Source: Eucalyptus grandis (Eukaryota > Streptophyta > Magnoliopsida > Myrtales > Myrtaceae). Taken from it: a stretch of DNA of 64,000 nucleotides. Location of the stretch: contig NC_052619.1 in the NCBI RefSeq assembly GCF_016545825.1, positions 30,109,803 to 30,173,802 of the forward strand, written 5' to 3'. The translations under genes were made by a program, and so were the position numbers. The notes under the pieces were generated by a model. That model searched no databases. It was not told the origin of the DNA and saw only the letters and a program-made list of their open reading frames with translations. Shown here piece by piece: positions 48,969 to 60,480 of the stretch; positions within the stretch are counted from its first letter, which is position 1; the number at the start of each line of letters is the position of its first letter.

Positions 48969-51900
48969 AAGCCCGATGCATGATTTCATCATCAATGAAA
49001 GGACGCAGGGACCACATAGTGCAATAGGTTTCTAATTCTCCGGATGATAGCTTCAGATTCAGAGCAGAGACAATCTTTTCCTGCAGTCAGAATCAATGAT
49101 TTACCACCAGAAATTAGGTACTGATACACACAAAGAAATGTGACAAAGTACATAAAATTATTAACAATTAGTTCAGCAAAAAGCAATGGGCTTGATACCT
49201 GCATGACAGAGTCTTGTTTAATCATACTGTAAATAATACCCATCATGGTAGCATAGTCTGTGAGTTCAGGTCTCCCAGAATCAGATGATGCAGTTTCCTC
49301 CTGAATGAATAAAAACAAAATCAGAACTTAGGATAGAACAACATGAATGGCCAATTGAAAAAAAAAGAAAAAAATCTGACAGTAGAACAAACGCAAACCC
49401 GGTTGCATGGCATTGTCACTCATTACTATATTTACACAAGGTATGCTATGTACACATGATTGTTGCATCCTGAGAAAAAATTCTAAATGAGTTTTTGTCA
49501 ACTTTATGTATGATTTGAACAACGATTCATTAAATCATGTAACACTTGTACTGTTTCAAACACAAAATCTGATTTTGGACATTTCTAAAGTATGATGAGA
49601 CCACCAGGACAGATTGCAAATGTAAATCAGTACAATGACGTCAAAAGAAATTAAAAGATGATTCGCAACTTTATGTCAGAGATAATTAGCAAACAAGACA
49701 TGCCATTTCAAGGACTCAATATCCTGTTGAGCATACTATTTTCCTAGTAAGACAGTTAAAACTGTCCCAATTGTCAATGACAACGGACCCATGCTACTTC
49801 CCAAATGAAAAAGGTTTCTTGGTATGCCAAGGCCTTGAGATGAAATGGTTCACCTCAAATGGTTCAACTGAAAAGAACATGTGACCAAATTATAATATTT
49901 AGTTGGCTCAAACGTTGACATTTTGGCTTGGTTCTGCTTATGTGTTCGTTCGTTTGATATTGTATTAAAACTAGTTAAATGAGACTCAAATACTAATCCA
50001 GCAGCAGGAATATCATGCAACATGTAACTCTTCGACCATCCAGAACAAAAGATTACACACAAATCTTATGTCTGAATACATAACATAAGCTGCAGTTAAT
50101 TTTAGCAGGAAAAGAGGGTCCTCTCTGTTTGAAAATACACATTGAAATAAATAACTATTAATTTCTGACTTTATACTTCTCAATGAATTAGGTGATACTA
50201 TTATCGCTCCAAGATGCACATAGAAAATGCAACAAGATATTAGTGCGTCAAGAAAAAGAATGCTGTCCAAAGACCAATGAAATTTTGAATTTCTCACATC
50301 AGAGATAGAATATCATTTGGAGCAACAATATAAAAGAAAAATATAAGCCCACCTTGTTAGCAATAGTCACTTCCCTCATCAATCTATCATTAATGTCTTC
50401 ATCCTGAGATGGTAATAAATACTCATTTGCTGCTTCTACAATCCTGATTACATCCTCTAGAAGACCCTCAAGTTCAATCAGTATAGTTTTTGCTGCAGCA
50501 ACAAAATTGGAAAGCTGTTCATGTAAGTGACGATTTCCTTTTAATTTCAAGTCTGCAAGGAACTGCATTTTGCTGGCGCTCGAATAAAAAAGAAACAGCA
50601 AAATGGTGCAACCCTATCTCTTTCGTCCTCTTCTCCCTCTCTCTCTGTCCTCCCCTAACTTAAAACTATGGTAAAAATCTGGAAAACCAAAAATCCCAAA
50701 AGGTGTCATTCTAAAATACACAAAGCACTTGCATCTGCACAATGACAATGACAACGACCACCACCAGTACAACAAACTAAGCCTTACCACATATGTGGGG
50801 TCAGATATATGAAACTTTTATGCCATTTTGCTCTGGCTTTCAAGTATTCTATAAGGGTTAGATGCTCCACATGTTTTAAGAGAGAAAACATCAACTTGCA
50901 AACTTTCCAGAAATTCATGCAACTTATTTACTGACTAACAGATCAATATATTAAAAACCTTTTAAGCAGCATGCATTAAATTAAAAAATCATTTTGGACA
51001 AAGGTTTGGCATTACTTTACAAAAATGGTCATCAATCTGACTCGAGCAATGAAAAACATCAATTAGGAAACTTCATGTTATGCATTTCACTATTAAAACT
51101 GTAGTTGGAAAGAGAAACCAAAATAAATGCATGGGGGACTAAACAGGATCTTTTATCAAATTTGATGAATAGGAGATTTAAAAGACTGGTTATAACATAA
51201 TTAGACCTAAAAAAGGCATTTGAATTATGCCCTCCATTGCAAAAAATACATCTAGAGGAGATCACAGCATCCCAGATTTTGGTCAATCTCAACAGAGAAT
51301 GACAAAATTTTGTTGTTTTGATCAGATTATGATGTTTATGTTAGAGATTTAAAACTTCAGCTATAATGTAATTACGACATAATCTCAACTGAAACATGCA
51401 TTTGAGTTATGTCTTGATTGGAAGAAGTACACATACAGAAGATAAGAATATCCTACTTTTTGATCAATCTCCACAAAGTATGGCACATATTCGTTCTCGA
51501 AGGAATGCACACTAAACTATATGAAAAGTAACCACAATGAGACATCAGATACCATCCTAAAGATAAAGTTCTTGAGGTGTCTAGAGGCAATTAATGCTAA
51601 CAAATCCCATAATAAACAAAAATTTAATTATGTACCCAATGGAGAATATGAGCCAATGCATTATTTCTTGCATAAAGGTTTCAATATTGGATTCTATGTA
51701 ACAAAACATTACCTGTATTCACAAGGCTCTGAAGACCAAGTACACAAGTACGTACTTCTGTATGCACATTAAAAGAAAACAGAAGACAGTCACAGTCAGT
51801 TCAGGTGCAAAAATGACACATCAAGTAGGAAATAGTGGCTGCAATAAGATATTCCCCACCCAAGATATATTTACAAATCCTCAAGTCTGTAGACTATGTA

Positions 51901-52924
51901 CTGTTGCTATTTTGACAAAATGCTCTGTCAAAATATAATATCACCAATCAGAGTAAGCACATAATTTTATAAGTCGAAGAGATGCCAAGTATTTAATCAA
52001 TTAGAGTGTTGACGAAAATTTCAAGCAAAGCAGAAAATGCATCGAATAACTACATCTTCAATACAGCATCCACAAAAATACTATGGGTAACTACTGTCAC
52101 CACAGGGTATTGGGTGATGGCAGTCTATCTGTTGCGCTGCATACGGTAGTAAACAAACGAGTGCTACGCTATTTCAGGAAATTGAAAGAGTTGTGCCTAC
52201 ACTTTGTCAGATTCAGGGACCCATCATTGGCGTTGATACATCCAGCATTGAAGTATGATGTAAGCCTCTCTGTTTCATTAGCTTTGATAATACTCTTGAG
52301 TAAAATTGAACTTCTGTCGAAAGCAGGCCGTCGAACAAGTTCTACAAAAAGATGAAGAGAGAAGCATTGAGGATGCCAGAATGAGATTGATGTTGACATA
52401 TAAGAAAAGGGAGAAAATAATGAACTCTAGATTTTCAACCTAGCCCTTGTTGAAAGCTGGCAAGAAACCTGCTTCCTGCAGCTGCCACTTCATCAGACTT
52501 TGCGACCCTATAAAATGAAATGCTGACCCACATCATCATTTGATCAAGCAAAAGAATACTACCCGCCTTTCGATACATGTCTACGTGAGAAGCATATGGA
52601 AATCAGACTTGTATCATTACCGGGACACTATGTGACAAAAGAAAGTTAATGGAAGTAGGATGGTCAATGATGAATAAGTAAAAAATTCTACTATTATATG
52701 CATTATTAAACTTTTAGTTGTCATATGGAGTTCCACAAGACACAAGCACAGTGGCAAAATGAAGCAGAAAGGCACATGATGCAGAAAGACTCTTTAAAGG
52801 AAAATTTGAATTTGGACATATGCAGGAAAAATCAGTCACCAAGGGGATACCTAGCCATAAAACTTTTGTAAATCAGTAACATCTTCTCCATCTCAGAATC
52901 TGATCTCTCATTGTCGGTTCCCAT
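48952..52924 (-). CDS. Conserved plant protein of unknown function (DUF7795-like)
   Basis: Six exons on the minus strand, in reading order: 52924-52851, 52507-52440, 52341-52203, 50572-50353, 49300-49199 and 49080-48952. They add to 732 nt, 243 residues plus TGA, with all phases matching and GT/AG at every junction. The N-terminus is MGTDNERSDSEMEKMLLIYK. Key blocks are FQQGLELVRRPAFDRSSILL, KSIIKANETERL, KTILIELEGLLEDV, PELTDYATMMGIIYSMIKQD and the C-terminal ETYCTMWSLRPFIDDEI with RAW. I know this pattern from small uncharacterised plant proteins; predicted mostly helical with no membrane segment or targeting peptide. The start was chosen as the first ATG of the exon carrying MEKMLLIYKSFMA; ATG twelve codons later is an alternative. 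Intron 3 is long, 1.6 kb. No role can be assigned. Confidence 0.85.
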
Positions 52925-53760
52925 TCTGCATAACAACATACCTCATTAAGCAAAGAATGATCAAATTCAGGGAGCAGATGATTAATTAGTCGCAAAATAA
53001 ACTCCTTAAAGCAGATTTTTAGGCAATCTGAACTATCAATGTTGGTAACAAGATTGTACACACTCAAGAAGAAGAAGATAAGATCAAATGAAACAGCATA
53101 GCCGGAGATGTTCCAGGCCTCACCCTTCTTCTGGGTCTGGTAAAAAGTTAGCAATCTTCTCTCACAGCCAAGCTTACACTTTCTCCTAGGCCTGTCCAAT
53201 TTATGAGCCCTATAAAAAACTCTAGAACTTGTCGGGCAACCTTGGACCCATGAACAGACGCAAAGTAAACAAAGAGAGAACCACTTGAGCAATAATCAAC
53301 CGATGCCAACAAATCATCAAACAGTTGGCGAGCAAGAAAGATCGCAAGCACATATCACTCGTCCGAGCTTCTACAAACAACCCAATTCAAAGTACAAACA
53401 ACCGGTAAAGCTCCTACCGGTCGGTCACCATCAATCCCATTTTCTAGCAAAGGGGGCCGGAATTCAAATCAAGAAAGAAGGCATGCATCCTCCGTCCGTC
53501 CTCCTCGCAGAAGAGGGGAAAAAGAAGAAGTTCGCGGGGAACTCCTAACGTTAGAAAGATCGAAGAACTCACTTGGGTAGTCACGAGGTGGCGTCCCGCT
53601 CTGGGTACCATGAAAAGTCACCAGCAAGAGAGAGAAGAAGCAGCAGCAGCAGCAGCAGCAGGACTGAGGAGGTTGGAGGAGGAGAGGCAGCCTGCAGGGT
53701 AGCCGAGGGCGGCGGCACAAGAAGTATTTTCGACGTCTCGGTTGAAAAGAAGATAAAATA
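52925..53760 (-). promoter_or_regulatory. 5'-UTR/promoter side of the DUF7795-like gene
   Basis: No separate gene is called here. A (CAG)7 run at 53641-53661 reads (CTG)7 on the gene strand, followed by GC-rich text typical of a plant 5' leader. A 5'-UTR intron between about 53560 and 52930 is plausible but unproved. The competing ORFs (52873-53292, 53148-53351, 53469-53798) do not show conserved domains. Confidence 0.35.
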
Positions 53761-54720
53761 ATTAAGGTAATTAAATATAACTGTTTGGCCAAAGACAAAA
53801 TTAAAATTATCTAATTTATTGCTTTAGCAAAAATATTATATATAGTATATTGTTTTTCTTCCAATTCCTTTCTTTTCTTTTCCATGTAACTATCTCAGAG
53901 GATGATGTAGAGGTGTCAATTTATGACAAATATTATTGGCTCATGCTATTTCCATCCCTAATTGGCTCATAACACTCTTTTCTCGTTGAATTGATTATAT
54001 TATCTTTTATAAGTTCCACTCTTGACCTAAAATTATTTCTTACCTTTTTTTTATCATTCTTTTTCTTTTATTTCAATTCTATTAGAAACGAAACTACCCA
54101 TACTCTATCAAACAACATTTATTAAGGTTAAATTTGGGGCTACTCCTGATTTGAGATTATTGCTTTCCTACTTTTCTTTTTTTCTTTTTTTTTGGTTTTT
54201 TTTCCTTTTCTTTCTCCATTTGAAACAAAATTTGTATACCTCTTTTAAAAAAAATAATTATTTGGTAGATAGCTAACTAATTATTTGACAAAAAAAAGCT
54301 AATTATTGTGTTAATGAGTTGTATATTCTTTTCTTTAGTACACATTTTCATTTAATTATAACTTTAGTATGGGTCATTATGTTGTAATCTATATATTTTA
54401 ACAACTTAATTTTCATTTTATTAAATGAATCTAATAGTCAAATTTCTAATTATTTATTATACGATACATTAAATATTTTGAATGGCCATGAATTTATAGA
54501 ATCATATTTCAAAAGGACAGTTAATCAAATGAGGTTTGGTCTTTCTTCACTGTCTTGTAATAGAAATATTATGTTGATCATGATAATTACCTCCCCAATC
54601 GCAATCAAGAAGAACATATTTGTCTCTTTTTAAACTCCTTGAGCAAAAAGATGCCTCCGCACACTACTCAAAGGATCCTCTCATGTTAGAAAATTACCCA
54701 GTAAAATTTCAAATGAACTT
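53761..54720. other. Gene-free AT-rich stretch
   Basis: T-rich and A-rich runs with no exon, and no paired terminal repeats that I can see. Confidence 0.5.
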
Positions 54721-55480
54721 CTTAGGTAGCGCATGCAAACGTTTACGTTTCTCATGGTTTACTTTTTTTGTTCCCCTAACAAAAAAAGAACGAAACCCAT
54801 TTCTGCTAACGCCACATTGTTTTTTTTGTTCCTTAAAAACTTAGCCCGAATGGTTTGGGAACAGAAACAAGAAGCAAAAAAAAGTTGCTTCTTGTTCCTG
54901 GGAACAACTTCTAGAAATAAGCTGATTTTCTTTTTTAATTTTCTTTTATTTCCTTTTCTTGCCGCAACCACCGTCAACCACCCGGAGCCACCGCCCACCG
55001 CCGCCGCCGGCGGTCGCCGACGGTGACGGCGCCGCCGCCGCCGACGGTCGCCGCGGTCGCCGGGCCGCCGCCGCCGCCCGGCCGCCGGTCTCCGGCCGCC
55101 CGCCGTCGCTGGCGGCCGGCGGCCGCGGCCAGCCCGGTCGTCGGCGGCCGATGGGCTTCCGGCGCGCCCGCGCGGTGACGGCTCGGCGGCCGGGTCGCGG
55201 TCGTCGGCGGTGGCGGTTGGCGGGCCGAGAGACAGCGACCGGCGGCGAGAGGCGGCGGCAATCCGTCGGCAAGATTAAAAAATGAATAAATACAAAAGAA
55301 ATTGTTGCGTTATCAAACGCATTTATATTCTTTTTTCTATTCCAAGAGTAGAAATTTTGTGTCGTTATCAAACGAATTCTTTTACTCGAAATTGTTCCCC
55401 GAGCAGAAATAGAAAAGAACCATTTTTGAAAAAAAAACTCTTCCCCGGAACATAAGCGTTTGCATGCGCTATCAAACGAG
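54721..55480. mobile_element. TIR element with extreme GC core
   Basis: Left GGTAGCGCATGCAAACG (from 54725) and the reverse complement of the right, GATAGCGCATGCAAACG (to about 55478), match over 15 bp (TAGCGCATGCAAACG). Subterminal TTTTTTGTTCC/GGAACA words also invert. The core, 54960-55265, is almost only G and C with GCCGCCGCC/CGGCGGCCGG repeats. The long ORFs on both strands there are composition artefacts (Pro/Arg/Ala-rich). Confidence 0.65.
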
Positions 55481-56475
55481 TTCTTTAACATGATTGATTG
55501 TTGTTTGCCATTCATAGTTTTATCATCAATAAATATATTTAAGTAAAAAATAATCCATAGTGACTGCACTATAAAAAAAATAATAGAATGAAACATGGGT
55601 AAATAATGCATAATGCATCCATTAACCATAATATCGAATTCAAAAAAATCACGATGGTGTGGATAATTTAGGAAAATAAACTATTGTTGTGTACTTCTCG
55701 AGAGACAGTCTCTTGATGGCTGCTGGGCCGCTGGCCATTGAGTAGGGTCCACACTAGACCTCGCTTCTACTTTAGTGGACGGCTCAGCTACTGAAACAGT
55801 TTTCTTCAACAGCAAGAAGAGCAAATGCAACAAATCATCGCAGTGCTGAAGTTATTGGACTTCCCTCCTAGCTTTGTTAATAGTAATGAAGTCCTGCTCT
55901 TCGTGTGGTGTTTCTTTCCCCTTAACGACAGGAGGCGTACCTACAGTATTTGCTATCGTGGAACGTTCAGATTATGAACTATCCAAGTTCAGCCAAGATT
56001 AAGTAATATTATGCTGAGACTAAAGCTAAGTTATGATCATCTTCAACTACGACTAAAGCAATTATGAATTTTGCAGTCTAATCTTAAAAAGCACTGAATT
56101 GACCAAGCACGAAGCGATATCTCTTTGGATAGTTGAAGGGTTTTATTACACCGAAATGAAATAGTAAAAGTCCCGAAGCAGGAGAAATATATAATTAAGA
56201 GGGTCGGTTTGGAGATCGTTCTTACACAACATAAAAGAAGGTATCCATGGATCCATTTGGTCATGCGAAACATGATCTAATGCACGAGCTTTCAAGGGCC
56301 GTATCTTTGGATCAAGATTACATCATCGTAAGTGTTCAAACGTCAAGCACATAAATGGAAGCATCTCTCATGCATTTTCAGTTGTCAAATCGCCAAGATG
56401 ATATTGGAAACACTTTCTAAGGCAAAGAAAATGGGGACCACCCCCCTCTAAGGTATCGGGAGAATGTTTCCTATA
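55481..56475. other. Gene-free stretch
   Basis: No conserved exon or paired repeat recognised; mixed composition. Confidence 0.45.
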
Positions 56476-57098
56476 TGTTGGGAGCATGCCGTAAAAATTC
56501 GAAATCTTCACCTAAGAGATCTTAAAGAAGGAGCCCAAATCTAAACCCATCAATTTAAACTCAAAAGTTTAAATCAGTGATTTATGATCTATGATATTTT
56601 AACTACTCCATATAACACCAATTCTCCGATATGATGTATTTCTAACATAATTCACATGTGTATCTCAACAATCTCCCTATCATGTATAAGCTTAATGTTG
56701 GATATTTCTAACACAATTCACATGCACATCTCAATAATCTCCCCCATCATGTGTGAGTTTAGCGTTAGCGTTGTTTGCTCTCATTTAATTTAGGTATCGG
56801 ATTCTCTTTCTCTAGATGGAACCATGAAGGTTGCCATCAAGATTGCATTGTTACACCTTGGAAACCATGTGGGCCTATCTGCCTTTAGCTCTGATACCAA
56901 TTATTGGGTACACACAGTAGAAATTCTATACCTTCATTTAGAGAAATTGCTAAGAGAAAGGCCAAGTATGAGCCAGTCAATAATTTTAGTCGGATCCATT
57001 TTACTAAAAAACTTAAGACAATAAGTTATGGGTTAACTATTTTATACCATACCAATTCTTCGATAAGAAACATTTCGCACATACATCAAAACACTTTA
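56471..57098 (-). mobile_element. TRIM (miniature LTR retrotransposon)
   Basis: Left LTR 56476-56670 (TGTTGGGAGC...TATCTCAACA) and right LTR 56903-57093 (TATTGGGTACAC...CATCAAAACA) resemble each other, most clearly at ACACCAATTCTCCGATA/ATACCAATTCTTCGATAA. Between them are a polypurine tract (minus GATAGGGAGA) beside the left LTR and, beside the right LTR, TGGTATCAGAGC on the minus strand (plus 56888-56899), a perfect initiator-Met-tRNA primer-binding site. Flanks CTATA and CTTTA are a likely 5-bp target-site duplication. The internal part is only about 230 bp and codes for nothing. It repeats the LTR-end/polypurine junction once (about 56700-56760). Confidence 0.65.
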
Positions 57099-58000
57099 GC
57101 ATATGATAATGAGAGCTTGCAAGCTTAGTGTCTTGAAGTGGTGGTCATCTACGAGTTGCTAGTGTTATAGGTGACTCGAACCATTAGAGATATCATAGCC
57201 GTTCTAACGATAGCAGACTCAAGACTATGACGGTTTGAATCTCATCCTATGTTCCTCCCTAGAATAACGGTCGAGTGGCATTGGAAAGTTGAAGAATCCA
57301 AAGAGGCTAGACTTCAAATAGAGCACGAGTCTCAAAAAAACTTCAAGTAGGTTTAACTACGCTAAATCTTTGGCATCTCAATTTACTTGGGTGTGACAAG
57401 TCCATCCACATGCCTTGTGAAATGGGACATTGACTAATTTATGCACCATCATATTTCCGGATGATTTCAGAGGGCGCTTGTAAGACTAAAAAGATTGGAA
57501 GCAAAACTGGCGATCCTTCACTTGGAGCACATAAATCAGTTGGATACACCACTCTTGGTGTAAAAGTCAAGTTTAAAAGCCTCGATGCTCGATTGGTGAT
57601 TTGAAATGATCATTTCTTATATTAAACAAGAACCAGAAAATTCTCCATTCGTCTATTTTGTTTTCTTGTCTTCTTCTTCAACTCAGTGACATTAAAAAAC
57701 ACAATGGAACAAACAAAGTTGTGGTAAAAAAAAAAAAATTTGAACAAACATAGTGCATGCTTGAAGTTGAACAAAATAATGACACGTTATGACACGGCAA
57801 TATATCCAGTTTTTATTAGTAAATTACATTAAAGTTTTTAAAAAGGACTTTTATTTTGACTACGCTTTAAGACCTTGTGGAGGATAGCAGACGAAAAAAA
57901 TAGGGATAACTTGAGTAATAAGCAATAAATTGATAAATTACAGCCGTCATTACTCAGTCTACTTCGTGAGTCATCCAATGGTGTACTAAGAAGTGATCAT
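57099..58000. other. Gene-free stretch
   Basis: No exon recognised. ATTAGAGATATCATAGCCG-type text near 57180 and low-complexity A-runs near 57730. Confidence 0.45.
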
Positions 58001-59400
58001 ACTAAATACTACCCAAACCAAAAATTTGCATTGTTGACCCAAGTGCCATTTGTGGACAAGATATGTATCATATTACCAAAATTATAGAGGTGCACAGGGA
58101 TTTCTTTTTAGTTTAAGTAAATAAAAGAAACCAACCTATCATACTTGAGTTATCGGAAACATGCCATACTTTTAACCCTTACATCTAAATTTGCATTGTT
58201 GACCCAAGTGCCATTTAAGGACAAGATATTTAACATAATTATCAAAATTATAGAGAAGCACATAGATTTCTTTTTTATTCAATTAAATGATAGGAAACCA
58301 ACCTACCTTACTTGAGTTACAAAAAACGTGCAATACTTTTAACCTTTGCATCTAAATTAGAAATGTGCATTGTTGACCTAAGTGCCATTTAAAGACAAGA
58401 TTTTTATTATATTGTCAAAATTATAGAGGAGCACACAGATTTCTATCTAATTTAAGCAAATAAAAGGAAGGGTTAATATCCTGAAAAACCCCAAACTGGT
58501 ACATTTGTGACAAATTTACCCTAAACTATTTTTTTTTACCATGAAAAACCCCAAACTGGTACACCTGTAACAAATTTACCCAAATTGACCATAAAAAACC
58601 CTAAATTGGTATATTTATGACAAATTTACCCTAAACTAATTTATTCAACCGCGAAAAACCATAAACTAATAAATTTGTGACAAATATACCATTCATTAAA
58701 TTGGATTAATACTACAAAGAAATTATAAAAATTGTAAACTCTAACAAATGGATCATAAAATCTCAAATTGGTATATTAGTCAATTGTCACGTGTCATTTA
58801 ACTTAATAATTTAACAATAAAATTTAACGAAAACTAACATACGGTAAATTTGTCACAAGTGTATCCGTTTGGGGTAAATTTGTCAAATGTATACCGGTTT
58901 GGGGTTTTTGGTGGTCAAAAAAATAGTTTGGGGTAAATTTGTCACAAGTGTACCAGTCTAGGGTTTTTCAGGGTATTAACCCTAAAAGGAAAGTAGCCTG
59001 CCATACACAAGTTATCAAATATGTGCAACACTTTTAACCATTACATCTAAACTAGAAATGTGCATTGTCGACCTGAGTGCCATTTTAGGAATATATTTAT
59101 CATATTGTCCAAATTATAGAGGAACATGTGGATTTCTTTTCAATTCAAGTAAATGAAGAAACCAACCTACCATACTTGAGTAATAAATAACATGCAACAT
59201 TTTTAACCCTTACATCTAAACTAGAAATTTGCATTGTTGATCCAATTGCCATTTAAGGACAAGATATTTATCATATTGTCAAGATAATAGAGGAGCACAT
59301 AGATTTCTTTTTATTTAAGTAAATAAAAGGAATTCAACCTACCATACTCGAATTATAAAAATGTGCAACGCTTTTAACCATTACATCTATATAAATAAGC
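58000..59400. repeat. Tandem array, about 5 units of 164-180 bp, interrupted by a MITE
   Basis: GCATTGTTGACCCAAGTGCC or a close variant starts units at 58029, 58193, 58367, 59062 and 59231. Each unit also has (A/G)TTATAGAGGAGCACA, GATTTCTTTT, TACTTGAGTTAT and CTTTTAACC(C/A)TTACATCTAA. After removing the MITE the third spacing is about 180 bp, in step with the rest. Confidence 0.85.
58461..58991. mobile_element. MITE with 9-bp target-site duplication (Mutator-type)
   Basis: Element 58470-58982 (513 bp) starts GGGTTAATATCCTGAAAAAC and ends GTTTTTCAGGGTATTAACCC, a near-perfect inverted pair. Further in, CCAAACTGGTACA and GACAAATTTACCC are also inverted. It is flanked by identical TAAAAGGAA at 58461-58469 and 58983-58991. 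It has no ORF. Confidence 0.88.
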
Positions 59401-59629
59401 GAAGTTCACATCCCAAGAACCATTATGGGCTATAACAAATGGAAGTTATCATCACTTGATAATGTCATGAGCAAATGCCCAAAAAGATGACTTATGATTT
59501 TATGAGGTTTTCTGATCTCCATTAAAAAGGTTCACTGGAGTCTACTATTCACCTTCTCTTGTGGCCTTACCTTCAGTGAGCAATTGCAAATCAACTTGGA
59601 GATTCAAGTACATCCTGTCCTCATGACAT

Positions 59630-60480
59630 TATATTGTTCCAAGCCAACCAAAATTTTTCGGAATCAATTTACCAATTGATGTAACTATCCTTGGGATTAT
59701 TTGGATTCATTATGTGCATTTGAGTGCTTTCAATTCTTCCATCCTTCTCTTTTGCACGGCCTTTCACTTAACTTCGCACTCTCACTTTCTCCGATTTTTT
59801 CAAGTTTTGGAATTGGTCCACAAGAATTGGTGAAACAATCCTTGGGATTAAAGGGATTGATTATTTGCATTTGATTGAGCAACATCTCATTCAATTTTTC
59901 CATCTTGGAATGTCAACCAAAATTTTCAGATTCAATTTACCAATTGATGTATCATCGGGATTATTTGGTTCATTATGTGCATTTGAGTGATTTGATCACC
60001 AGCTTGCTCAATTCTTTCATCCTTCTGTTTTACATGGTCTTTCACTTAACTTCGGGCTCTCACTTTCTTTGAATTTGTCAAGTTTCGGAATCAATCCACA
60101 AGAATCAGTGACAATCCTCAGGATTATAGGGATTGATTATTTGCATTTGATTGAGCAACAACTCATTCAATTCTTCCATCTTGGAATGCCAACCAAAATT
60201 TTTCGGAATCAATTTACAAATTTAAGTAACTGTCCTTGGGATTATTTAGATTCAATATTTGCATTTAACTGCTTTGATCACAAGCTTGCTCAATTCTTCC
60301 ATCCTTCTTCTTCACACGGCCTTTCACTCAATTTCAGGCTCTTACTTTCTCTGAATTTTTCAAGTTTCGGAATCAATCCACAAGAATCAATGTAACAATC
60401 CTTGGGATTATACGGATTGGTTTTTTGCATTTGATTGAGCAACCTCTCGTTTAATTCTTCCATCTTGAAATGATTCCTAA
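59630..60480. repeat. Tandem array, about 3 units of ~273 bp
   Basis: (C/T)CAACCAAAATTTT(T)C(G)GA starts units at about 59644, 59914 and 60190. Units share CCTTGGGATTAT, GATTGATTATTTGCATTTGATTGAGCAAC, CAATTCTTCCATC(T/C)T and CGGCCTTTCACTTAACTTCG. The short ORFs along it follow the repeat and are not called. Confidence 0.85.

Noticed and set aside
54946..55629. 227-codon minus-strand ORF rich in Arg, Pro and Ala
   Set aside because: It spans a TIR element end and its G/C core; the overlapping plus ORF is equally long, so it is a composition effect.
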